NCBI GenBank assembly: GCA_030248225.1
Contig: JASANE010020347.1
Location: 1 to 64,000, forward strand
Direction: 5' to 3'
DNA length: 64,000 bases
Origin: Trileptium ribeirensis
Lineage: Eukaryota > Nematoda > Enoplea > Enoplida > Thoracostomopsidae
This document shows positions 1 to 10,500 of the stretch, piece by piece; position 1 is the stretch's first letter; each line of letters opens with the position of its first letter. The notes beneath the pieces are model-generated. The model had not been told where the DNA came from. It did not search any database and saw nothing but the letters and a program-made list of their open reading frames with translations. A program made the position numbers and the translations under genes.

Positions 1-190
1 GGGGCACCAATGTCAAACTGGAGGGAGTCACCAATATGAAACTCGTGGAGGGCGCTAATATCTATATGGAGCTGCACCAATTTCAAGCTGGGGGGCACCA
101 ATATTAAACCGGAGGGTGGCACCAATATCAAGCTGGAGGGGCGCCAATATGAAACTGGACGGATGCACCAATATCAAACTGGAGTAGAGT
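1..190. repeat. Degenerate 22-23 bp minisatellite, left array
   Basis: About eight imperfect copies of a unit reading roughly CACCAATATCAAACTGGAG plus a G-rich spacer run head to tail from the window edge. The same unit appears in the opposite orientation at 3010-3480 and, in a few copies, near 58750-58810 inside the foldback element. It has no coding character. The array is cut by the window start, so its full size is unknown. Confidence 0.85.
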
Positions 191-199
191 TTCACAGAG

Positions 200-930
200 T
201 TTAATGTAACACTGCTTACATACGACATGTCGTATGTAACACTGGTTATGCGCCGTTCACAGAGATCTGCGTGCACGAAAAGCACACCGTAAGCTTTTGC
301 AAAGACGATATTTTTCGTTATGCTATTGCAGAGTGTAAAGCTTTTCTATTTTGGTTCCAACATTAGCGCTGCCCATAAATATTGTTGTTGCAATAACGTT
401 TGATTTTAGTGCACTTAACAAAGAAACTATATTGTTGTTGCAACATCAATAGCTTGCTCAATGCCATTGTAGTGACAATAGAATCTAACATAAATGCAGC
501 GACAATACTTTTCTCGTAGTATGTTAGCAACTGCAGCAGTTACTGATATATGTAACTGCAATATAATGCTAGCTTCTATTGCATTAACGGTAAAAATTTG
601 GTAGCTATTGTAACGACAATAGCATTTATAAATTAATACGGCCACAGCCATAACCATACCGTATAACAAAATCTGAGCACGGTTCAGCATGGCTCTAGCC
701 CTCATAAGTCTGAAGGGGGTCCACTGGACCCTTTCAAAAACGTTTACCGTCATAACTTTTGCAAAACAGTGTCTATACTTACAAGAACTCTTGACAATAG
801 ATATTCAATATCATTCTAAACGTTGGCATAGTTCCTTGTTTACAGGTATATGCATGGCAATGCAATGAGGCCAATGCGGCGCCATATTTTAAAAAGTCCA
901 GTAGACCCCGTCAGACTGCTGCGACTGTAA
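200..930. repeat. Flank of the foldback-like repeat family
   Basis: This stretch starts with one copy of the palindrome CATACGACATGTCGTATG (about 220-240). Near 255-290 comes a sequence resembling the outer end of the element at 57879-59852: both have a TTCACA-CAGA, TGCGTGCACGAA, GCACAC-GTAA succession. The rest (300-930) is AT-rich with recurrent TTGTTGTTGCAA and CAATAG-type words and holds no convincing gene. It is probably a degraded relative of the foldback element. The similarity was judged by eye. Confidence 0.45.
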
Positions 931-946
931 TTTTTTGCTGATTCAC

Positions 947-1073
947 AGAATAATGCGTCCATCGACTCCAACATTTTTGTTACTTACGACATGTCGTACG
1001 TAGCTGTGACACATACGACATGTCGTATGTTACCAATAATACGACATGTCGTTAGTAACACAATTCTGTGAAT
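947..1073. repeat. Short inverted-end element with palindromic core
   Basis: The segment starts with ATTCACAGAAT and ends with ATTCTGTGAAT, so its ends are inverted repeats. Between them lie three imperfect copies of the ACATACGACATGTCGTA palindrome. The lead-in (GATTCACAGAATAATGCG, then an ACTC and ATTTTTGTTAC stretch) recurs at 2598 and 58572. It looks like a small dispersed hairpin-forming module. No coding sequence is present. Confidence 0.7.
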
Positions 1074-1083
1074 AAGAAATAAC

Positions 1084-2595
1084 ATGGGCGAAAAATCCGA
1101 GGTTGGGACCAACGCTCGAAAAAGTCGAATCAGTTCGACTTCGACTGCGCGGAGTTCGGTCGCTTTTACTGACCGAGTCCGACGCTCATCAATATCACTG
1201 TTTTACCTGTAGTTTTCGCAATGGATTTGATTTTGCTTTCCTCGCTTGGATTTCGACGGTTTTATAGTTTGTCGTGCCGGCCTTCAGGGTCGTGCCAGGA
1301 TTAGTTTCAGCCTGAGCGGATTGGCAAGATGAGGCCTACGATTATGGTACAACCTAGACGCCAGGCAGTGGATCTTTAAGCGATGAGCATATTGACTGTA
1401 GCTAGATTGCAACCTCCCTCAGACTTCAAACATTTCTGTCATCATCAGGATGCCCATCCCTTCCTAGAACGGCTACAACTCTACTTAGGCCCTGGAAATT
1501 AAGGCGAAATCCGGGTCGAGTTACGTCCATACGATTAGGTGAACTACACAGTCGAGGTAATTCTGGTTCCCCGTGGTCTTAGGTGGATCATAAAATAACT
1601 CTTTCGGATATAATAGATCCATATTTTACATGAGTTAGACTTGGAGAAGTCGTCCTGACCCGACCACGGTTAGAATTGTTGAAAGATTGGAGTAGATGGT
1701 CAAATTTAGACATAGTTTTGAAGTTCGTTGGTTGGTGTTTCTGTTCTAAGAAATTTGTAATCTTAATGGATTGCTCGGCGCTCGTGCCGCCTGTGAGGCC
1801 GACGGATCTGAAATTTAGGACGAGGGACCAGTGCCCCATGGGCAACACTGAGTCCTCGGATCGAATGAAAGTTATTGTTATTTTCGTCTCAAGTTACAAA
1901 GGTTGAGGAAGGGAAAAACAGAACGGTATGCTAAGATTGGGACTACTTACGTTTAACGGATGTCGAAAGGCACATTACTGCTTCGTTTTATTTCTTTAGC
2001 TCTGGTGTTTTATTTGGCTTTATATCTGCTTTTGTTTGTGACGATGTATAATGGATGTTGACGTAAGTATTCGTAGACATATGTAAGCCCTAGGGACCAT
2101 AAGGTCGTTTCCAGGCGGACTGATTACTGTAACACTTAAGATTCAATTACCACTAATAGGCTCATTGCAAATCAATAACTCGAGAAGTTGCCGACCGGTC
2201 GACAAAAGCTAACCAGCGCTTCCGCACTTTGAACGCCACCCGAGAGCCATCTAGTATTTAAAGTCTCACGATTAGACGTCCTGAATTTTCCCCCACTCAT
2301 AAAAGAGCACAAGCTAGAGCCGTGCTCTAGCGCCCAGAAAATCCGGCCATGCTCTCGCCGCATCGCCTCCCAGCAATAGTAGTCGCTTTGTCGACTCTCA
2401 TCGACGTTTATTCCAATACAACAAATTAGACAACTTTCAGGTGAGCTCAGAATAGGGAATATTGGTTTGACATTATGGCCTGTGAGATGTCGACCGTCCT
2501 GGAGGACCTCAGTTATTCAAACCAAAATACTAGACACGTGTGCAACCAATCGGGCGGGGTCCGAACACACCTCGTGAAGCGCGCCTGCGACTTAT
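1084..2595 (+). mobile_element. Internally deleted fragment of the TGTAACAG repeat
   Basis: The left part (about 1100-1195) matches 10400-10495: both have a GAATCAGTTCGACTTCG run and an adjacent GCGGAGTTCGGTCG. The middle (about 1558-1850) matches 10905-11160, sharing TTCCCCGTGGTCTTAGGT and GACCACGGT. The right part (about 2430-2590) matches 13500-13665 and 40450-40625, sharing GGGCGGGGTCCGAACACAC. It lacks both ends of the full repeat and is bordered on each side by copies of the ATTCACAGAAT module. The short open frames inside it are not conserved between copies. Confidence 0.75.
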
Positions 2596-2597
2596 TG

Positions 2598-2906
2598 CTG
2601 ATTCACAGAATAATGCGCCCATCTACTCGAAAATTTTTGTTACATACGACATGTCGTACGTAACACTGGTTACATACAAGAAAGTCGTATGTAACACAGC
2701 TACGTACGACATGTTGTATGTAACAAAAATTTTCGAGTCGAGAGAAAACCAATATTACATACGACATATCGTAAGTAGCCAGTGTTACATAAGACATGTC
2801 GTATGTAACCAGTGTTACATACGACATGTCGTATGTAACCAGTGTTACATACGACATGTCGTATGTAACCAGTGTTACATACGACATGTCGTACGTAACC
2901 AGTGTT
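2598..2906. repeat. Array of 30 bp palindromic repeats
   Basis: After the common lead-in come a looser set (2640-2736) and then a regular array (about 2755-2905). Each 30 bp unit contains CATACGACATGTCGTATG, a perfect palindrome, within a longer TTAC...GTAA frame and a CCAGTG linker. The period is a multiple of three, so several reading frames on both strands stay open; these are not genes. The run at 2629-2736 is itself inverted, from CGAAAATTTTTGTTACA to TGTAACAAAAATTTTCG. Confidence 0.9.
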
Positions 2907-3009
2907 GAACTGGTACATTGAACTACGAAATGAACCTAATACTGCCAGTATATTTTGATCGGTTTGGCGCACTTCCGGTCCAATGGGTCTTTTTTAAACC
3001 TTCTTTATT

Positions 3010-3480
3010 GTGGTGCCCCCTCCTGTTTGATAGTGGTACCCCCTCCAGTTTAATATTGGTGTTCCGCTCCAGTTTGATATTGGTGCTTCCCTCGAGTTTG
3101 ATATTGGTGACACCTTCCTGTTTGATATTGTTGTCTGCCTCCAGTTTGATAGTGATGTCCCCTCCAGTGTGATATTGGTGCCCCCTCTAGTTTGACATTA
3201 GTGCCCCCTTCAGTTTAATATTGGTACCCCCACCAGTTATTATATTGGTGTTATCCTCCAGATTGATAGTTGGTGACTCCTCCGGTTTGATATTTTTGAT
3301 ATTTGGTGCCCCCTCCTGTTTGATATTGCTGCCCCACTCCAGCTGAATATTGGTCCCCTGCAGTTTGATATTGGTGCCGCCTCCAGTTTAATATTGGTGC
3401 CCCCCTCAAGTTTGACGTTGGTGCCCCCTCCAATTTTATATTGGTGCCCCTCCAGTTTGAAGGTAGTGAATTCATGTAAA
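3010..3480. repeat. 22-23 bp minisatellite, right array (inverted)
   Basis: Roughly twenty imperfect copies of CCAGTTTGATATTGGTG plus a C-rich spacer, the reverse complement of the array at 1-190. Frames through it are open by repetition only. With the left array, it gives the first 3.5 kb an overall inverted layout. Confidence 0.9.
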
Positions 3481-6400
3481 CTGTGGTGCTTGGCGCGTAA
3501 ACACTTTTGACCGGATGCTTACATATTAGGTGCGGCTCGTTGCCACAACTCTTTTTACGAAGCCAGTGTGACGAACATTAGTCATTACGGCGTATGTAAC
3601 ATAAGAATCAACTTTGCATTCTTAGCATGTATTGAGAAATTTTGCTCCTTGATCGCAGCTATTAACCGAGTTTTGCCAAATTTTGTGAAATTAGCAATGT
3701 ATAGATGAAAGGGATATTGAAGTGCCAGAAGAACGGCTTTAGGTGACGTGAGTTAGACTGTGCACATCGGCCATAATAACATTGTGACTTACTCTCAGTG
3801 ATTATATAATGCTTATTATTGTTCAAACACTGTTCATGTGAACCAGTGAACACTGTTCAACATCTCTAGAATAGTTTATCCAACAATAAAATTTGAAAAA
3901 TTTTGAACTCAAATTTTGAGCCTTGCGATCTGCAGCATTTTTTATTACAAATGAACAGTCAAGGTTTGACTAAAATTTGATTAAATTGTGGGCTCAAACT
4001 AGGAGCAAAAGTTTTGACATGTGAACGCACCTTAAAATTGACATAATTTCGCAGAGCACATAAGCTTCTGTAATACTAGATATACACTGTGCCAGGCGGA
4101 TCTCTCAACATGAGGACTTACTTGTAAAGAGGTTTCAAATGAGTCCATGATGTCCAAAGTAGTCGAAAACGTCATATCTCCGCAACCGTTATATGGGTGG
4201 GTTTGTATCATGTTTAAGAGCAACTTTTATCCTCTATGTATCACAAGATCGTGTGCCGCAATTGCGGCTATTAACGCTGTCTGGTTGCGTCATAATGGTC
4301 TTTAGAATGGGCGGACCTATGAGATACAAAATACGCAAAAACTTAAAAACCTCAGTAACTGATCGATATATATATATGTTTTTGTATAATTTGGTAGAGT
4401 AATTTACCTCTATGTATCTGAAAATCATAAATGGACCAAGTGCCGAAGTAACATGGGGTGCCGGTTCTCCAGAGGTAAGCCGGTCGGTGGGGGTGGTTTC
4501 GGGTGGAAGGCCGTCGGGAGGGATGGGGTTGCCAAGGCCTCGAGGGGAAAGGGTCGGAGCCTCTGGGGGGGTCATCACCCCTTCCCCCTATGAACAAGCA
4601 TGCTGAAAATCGTCTGCTGTTATACTATGTACTTGGATTATGAGTCTCAAGAGGCGCAATAGCGGGTATACTTCCTTCACTATTTAAGCAGGGCGTCTGG
4701 TATTTGCTCATTTTTAAGTTGATTCTCAATATAGCTGGATACGTGTCTCTAAATTACATATTCAACACTAAGTATTCAAGACCTGGGCGATTAGACAAGC
4801 TATTAAACTACTAGTATATAGCTGCTAGACAAGCTACTAGTATATAGCTAGTTGATAAGTTACAAGTATGTATAGATATATATTGCAGCAGTAAGTTGTT
4901 ATAAAATAGGGCGGCATTGGGATGAAAAATATCAACCCGGTCCATGAGGACCCACCATAAGCTGAGCCGCCTCTACGCAACTCTGCTCATAATAACACGG
5001 TAACCAGGTATCAGTGAATCATACAATGTTATGAATCGTAACTAATCTCTGTGTGGACACCCTACCAGTATCTTATCGAACACTGACCCAACTGCACGAC
5101 ATCAGCCGCATCAGAATCACATTATTTGCAGGTATTTCGAGTATCTGCCCTTTCAAGGTAGCTGTCACAGTTCATTAATCAATGCGATTAACCTACGACA
5201 AAGAGAGCTTTCTCAACATTATCCGGCTTAAAACTCGACAAAATTCAATCAGATTCATCCGAGTCGCTCCAATCACTGACGGATCCAGCACTGCGGCATA
5301 GTATTGACAAACCACACGAATATGAATCAATGCGGAGTAGAATGACAAACGGTAGTCCAAATGATTTCCAAAAAACGACCCCCCGGCAAAATTATGCTAA
5401 ACAGACCCTCCTGTCGGAAATTTCTTCTTCCGGCCCTCGGCTCCACTATGGCCTCATCAGTAAACGTTATATACAAAGATAGCGTTAGAAATCATAGGTA
5501 ATTTTATACAAAGCATCGCTATGTCTGTTGCTGCATTAGTTCGGTGAATCTTACCCGGAACAACTGAGACTTAAAGCAAGAGCGCTTTGGCTAAATCATA
5601 GCTTCCTCTTTATTTGTTTCTTTTACAGGAAGTTAATTTTATACATAATTGTAGAAGGCATGACGTGGTTGTTGTCTATCTCGTAAGAGGTTAAAATTTT
5701 AGACACGTCGAAATTTAACGCAAATGAATATACTATTGGACGTTGCAACAAAAAATGTAGTATAAGGAACAGATGTGAGGAGGTTGTTGTGGTTAAGCAA
5801 AGTACGATGCTAAGGTTTTCTCGGGCTTTCCCAACTTGCTGATATGCAATTCCCCAATTGGGAGAATCGCACACGGTCCATAGTCAGATTCCGAGTTCCT
5901 CTTTACATTTTTCCGTTTACCCATTTCGCAGTCAACATGTATTTTATTCTTTAAATTTCCAGTTTACCATTTACCAATTTGCAATACCATTTTCATAGTT
6001 CGTAAGTTCATTGAAATTATTTCCGGCGGAATTGCGAAAATCCCACATATTCTTTTATCTTATAATAATCAGCTGTTGAGCTAATAGGTGCTTCTTCAAG
6101 ACCGCTGGGATCCAATAATTCTTTGAAATAGGTTTCTCTAGCTGATATACAGGATGTAAGCTATGGTTCTGATATTTAAAATGTAAGCTATGGTTCTGAT
6201 GTTTAAAAAGGATTAGATAAACATTATAAAAAGTCTGAATGTTGTTAATGTGCAAGTTAAGCAATATCACACCTGCAGTGCTCTAATGTCAATATAGACC
6301 ATATTAGCAGAAGTTATGAGTGGATTTATTAACTATAGTAACTCTTGGCTTTCAACAACTTGAACCCAGTTTTTTAAATGTTTATTTTTTAAAGAGACTT

Positions 6401-7517
6401 TACGAAAAATCCAAAGTCCTGTTTCCAAGGTTCAAGCTTCGTAAAATATTTAGCGAATGACGTATAAAATTTTTTGCAGACACTGTTCCCAGTGTACCGG
6501 TAGTTAATGCCTTGGCAGCATAGTAATTTGAGGTCATATTTTCATCTGTTAAACTAAGCTCTTATCGCTTTGCTAGCTAATATTTGTTTACCTATGTGGG
6601 CTGGAGTTTGGCAAAAAAATTTTCAGGAAAAATTTATCTGGACTTAAAGCAACTAATGTAATTATCAAAAGCGCATCAGCTCGCTTCAAGCTAAAAGATG
6701 TTGAGTTTTCAGCAATTCTGCTAAGTAGGCCACCGTTACTATTAAGTAGATGTGCCCTTGTACACATTTCTGTCTGCTCAGCGGCGTATTTATTATCGGC
6801 TTCACGTTTGCGCAATGTACCGACTTCGTTCCATCTAGATCCGAGAACGGTCTGATAATTTCAAGAATTCAACAAGTTTTTAATCGGGAGAGGGCATGCC
6901 CGGATGGGCTTTCGCTAAAAGTAACCAATAACATACGCTGGTGATGAAAACGTGCTGAAAATTTTCGGCACGGCGATGCTTTTAATTAGAGGTTATCCCA
7001 ATCGGTTCCTTGAAGAATTCGGCCCAATGGACGGTCCATAATTCAAGCCTCTGGTTGGAATTCGACTTTCCATTGTGTGTTGGGCCTAAGTCAAGCTGAG
7101 CGGCGTAAGGCTATGCCCTTAGAAAAAATAGCTTAATGCGGTAGTTCGGGAATGGATCCCGACTTAGTGGCAAATTTTATATATGTCTATAATATATATA
7201 TACAGTTTAGGATATTGAGGACGCCACAACCTTTAACTAGCTGATGCCTGTCTGTTTGACTTTGGGGTGTTGCAGTGTGATAGATATATTACACTAACCA
7301 AATATATTTTATAGTCATATTATCTGCTCACAGCAAGCGAATATCGTAAATCGGAACAACAACATACACCACAGACCTACATAGCCACTTATGTAGTGTG
7401 TTTGTCTCAATCTGAATTGAGATGTTGCACTTATATATTTAGTTGTCAGATAAATTTACATATCGAAACTCTACATAGCACACACTCGTAAAACGATACG
7501 CCTTCCTTTTGGTTGAT
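3481..7517. other. Gene-poor AT-rich stretch
   Basis: No convincing gene or intact transposon is visible apart from the GC-rich island listed separately. Small local features include a 28 bp tandem duplication at about 6160-6215 (AAGCTATGGTTCTGAT units) and short AT-rich runs near 4365-4380 and 7180-7205. Segments at 4900-5600 and 6950-7180 are less AT-rich and may be old repeats, but I recognise no partner for them in the window. Confidence 0.5.
4405..4620. repeat. GC-rich short dispersed element
   Basis: A sharply GC-rich core (about 4450-4585) lies in AT-rich DNA. The right edge, read on the minus strand, has GATTTTCAGCATGC followed by TTCATAGGG; the left edge has TGTATCTGAAAATCATAAA. Similar GC-rich cores with CATACATGC- or CATAGGG-type edges occur at 18975-19175, 45825-46005 and 54940-55140. 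Open frames in both directions reflect high GC content, not coding. Confidence 0.5.
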
Positions 7518-7521
7518 TTAT

Positions 7522-10500
7522 TGTAACAGGCCCGTTCCGGCCCGTTACGTATTTTTGCAGGGTTCTGGCACTTAGGTCACTCATTTTCATCCCTATTTGA
7601 TGGTGACTAAGATACACCGGTTTTCAGTACCTTAGGATGCGTCCAGAAGGCCTGCAGAGATTCGCGTTACAAAAAACCTCATGAAGTACCCTACAGGGTG
7701 TCATGGTCATGTTAAAACCAGTGTGTCGCTTATTAATTTGTTAACCATATCTGTTGTGTATGAATGTATAATGCTTTGCCGTTACATGCTTTGCTTTGAC
7801 CACGTGAAGTCTATTTCATGAAGACTGGTGAGTATAATTTTAGGGACTGGTGGGGAATAAGTTCAACGCCCCGTCTGACCGGAGTTTGGAAAAAATAATG
7901 ACCGCAAGGTTTAGTTGGAACTCGACTCGTCGCATCCCAGCACTAAATTTCAAAATTATGACCGTCCGGGAATAGGAGGCCATTACGATTCAAGCTAAAC
8001 CATCGGCCCAGTAGACATCAGAACCAAAATTATCAAATTTACACAAGCTAAATAATACACGTCGCCGTGGTCGCGAAAACAACGAACAGCTAAGAGCTTA
8101 AGTGGAAGTACGGTAGTTCTCGGTTATCCGGGAACGACGGCCGCCGGGTCCGCTTGACGGCCCGTAGCCGTTTACCTGGTTAGATTTCCTGCAGCCGCCC
8201 CGAATGCTTTGATAGGGCGTCTCGCGAGCTTTTCAAGGAGGCCGAAATGACTCAAATCGTTATCGCACGCGGTTTTAACCTTAATAAAGGGGAGCGGAAC
8301 ACGTTGAAATTGAACCGACGACCTTACTTACGCTAAGTTTGGTTGTTGGTAGATGGGTATCTTCACATAGAATATAGATATATAAGTATATATATATGTA
8401 GGTGCCTAGCTGATTCGGAACGCGCCTGTGTCTTGCGATTTATTCCTAAGTACATTACCCGGTTTGACATAAGATCTAGATGGTTTGCACCATTCCCGTA
8501 CTCGATCCCTGAACCTAAAGTCGCACATGCGACCCCTTATTTTACTCGCCTGTCGTCGGCGAGTCCAACGATACACAGCGGGCTTCCGCCCCATTTCCCG
8601 TTGACCCGCCACAACCTGTCATGGTTCCCCACTCTGAAATAACAATTAATGAGGGGCACCAAAAATGCCCGGAATTTTAGTTCTAACTCCAAAAATGGGC
8701 GAATCGCCCCGCATTGGATTTGTCTCGATGAGACGTTTCCAAAAATACCCGGCGGGTCTCGATCCGCCTCCCCGTTAACCCGGACGACCAACAAACGCGC
8801 CCCGTCATCACACTCTCTCTAATTGTCACGATTTTAGTATCGTTTTTACTCCTGCCACCCCGGTAGCGATATCCCCTCGTTCGAATCGCCGGTGGACGGT
8901 GAGTCCTACGATACTCGGCGGGCGTCGCTCCGCCCACCCGTTAACGCGGGAGAGCCCGCCAAAGTCCCCTATGCTACAATACATAAATTGACCCGAGTGG
9001 GTCTGGTCCCAATACTTCGTCCACCCCCCTCGTGTTTGGTATCATTCGACCCCGTTTTACGTCCTGGGAACGAATTTGACCCCGACCCACTGAAATTCCC
9101 CCTGGGAACCCTTGTCCCATCCCTTCCCGTGTCCCTCTCCCTGTTCGTTCTTTTTTCGCTCTCTCTTTCTCTTTCGCCTGTTGTTTTGTTGTTTTCTTTC
9201 TCTGTTTCTCCTCGACTGACCTCTTGGCAGTCGTTTGTCTTTGGGTCGCCGCCGAGTCTGCTGTCCGAACAACACCAAGAGCGACGGTGAGGACAGCAGC
9301 GAAAAGAAAATAGAAAAAAAAGAAATATATACATATATATATTTACTAATATATCTGATATATAAAATTAAACTGAAATTATTAGTTTTATAAGTATATA
9401 ATATATAGGTATATATACTTGGACGTAGAAGCGGGATGGAGGAAAGGGGTAGGTTTGGGGACCCGTAGCAGCTCCCGGGAGACAAGGCCAGGGATACCCG
9501 CCTGGGAGACACTCCCCGGATGAGTGCCCCGTCTGTGACTCCGGCTGGGACCCTGTCCGATGACCCACGCCCCCCTGTGACGCTTTAAAGCCGATACTAT
9601 GAGACAGCAAGCTCGAAAAGATGCTTTTCCTCGACATCCTGCGTTGTCCTCATGCTCGAAGGTCATGGAGATGAAGCCGATTTAGCTTGGCGGTGTCCTG
9701 CTACAACAAAGATCGCCGAGCGGAAATTGATAGATGGCGTCGAAATTGGATGAAGCCCGAGCAAAGTACAAATAGTCAATTTAGCGGTTTAATAGATTAC
9801 TGATGCTCTTCGGGTATTACGTGGGTGATTGGTAACCAATTCGTTCAACTATGTCCCGATTTAATTTCCGGCCATTTCACTTGACATGTTGCTGGTGATC
9901 TAAGTGACGAGGAAACGATTGGGCAACCAGCAAATGGGGACAGATTGACAACTTGACGGGAACTAATCAAGCTGCGGAAGTTGCATGTTTCGGACAGATT
10001 AGCGATCATTGCGATGTCTTTTGGGATAGTTTAAAACGTCAGTAACTGTTCTTCTGACTAATGAGGACAATTCAATTAACGACATATCCGGCACTGATAG
10101 ATCGGTTGATGTAATTCTTCAGGAAGTGAGGGCTTGAAAGATTCGAATCTTCTGAACAGATTGCAATTGAGGTCGCATATGGTCAACTTCCGATTATTCG
10201 GAGGGCTCAGATTTGACGTCGGCAAACTTAATTGGAGCCGACTCTCTTTAAGGACACTGACGGCTTACGGTAGCTGTCAACTTTAAGTCCCCGGAAGTAG
10301 TCCCCAATTGGACGAAGAAGGACGACCTGAAAAAAGTGGGCGGTCGACGACTGACAGCGATTGGATGGCGGCGAAATCGCCATCCTAAACTACAGCCGAA
10401 AATTTCGAGGTTAGGGATGTCGCTCAAGAAACTCGAATCAGTTCGACTTCGGCAGCGCGGAGTTCGGTCGACTCTACTGACCGGCTCCGACGCTATGGTT

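Noticed and set aside
2755..2905. CRISPR-like array of 30 bp repeats
   Set aside because: There are no unique spacers; the units are directly contiguous palindromes in animal-type DNA.
2540..2972. Overlapping open frames of 90-122 codons on both strands
   Set aside because: They are open only because the repeat period is a multiple of three.
8892..9512. Frames of 121-151 codons in the large repeat
   Set aside because: They arise from the pyrimidine/purine tract and GC-rich composition; they occur on both strands and are not conserved in copies B and C.
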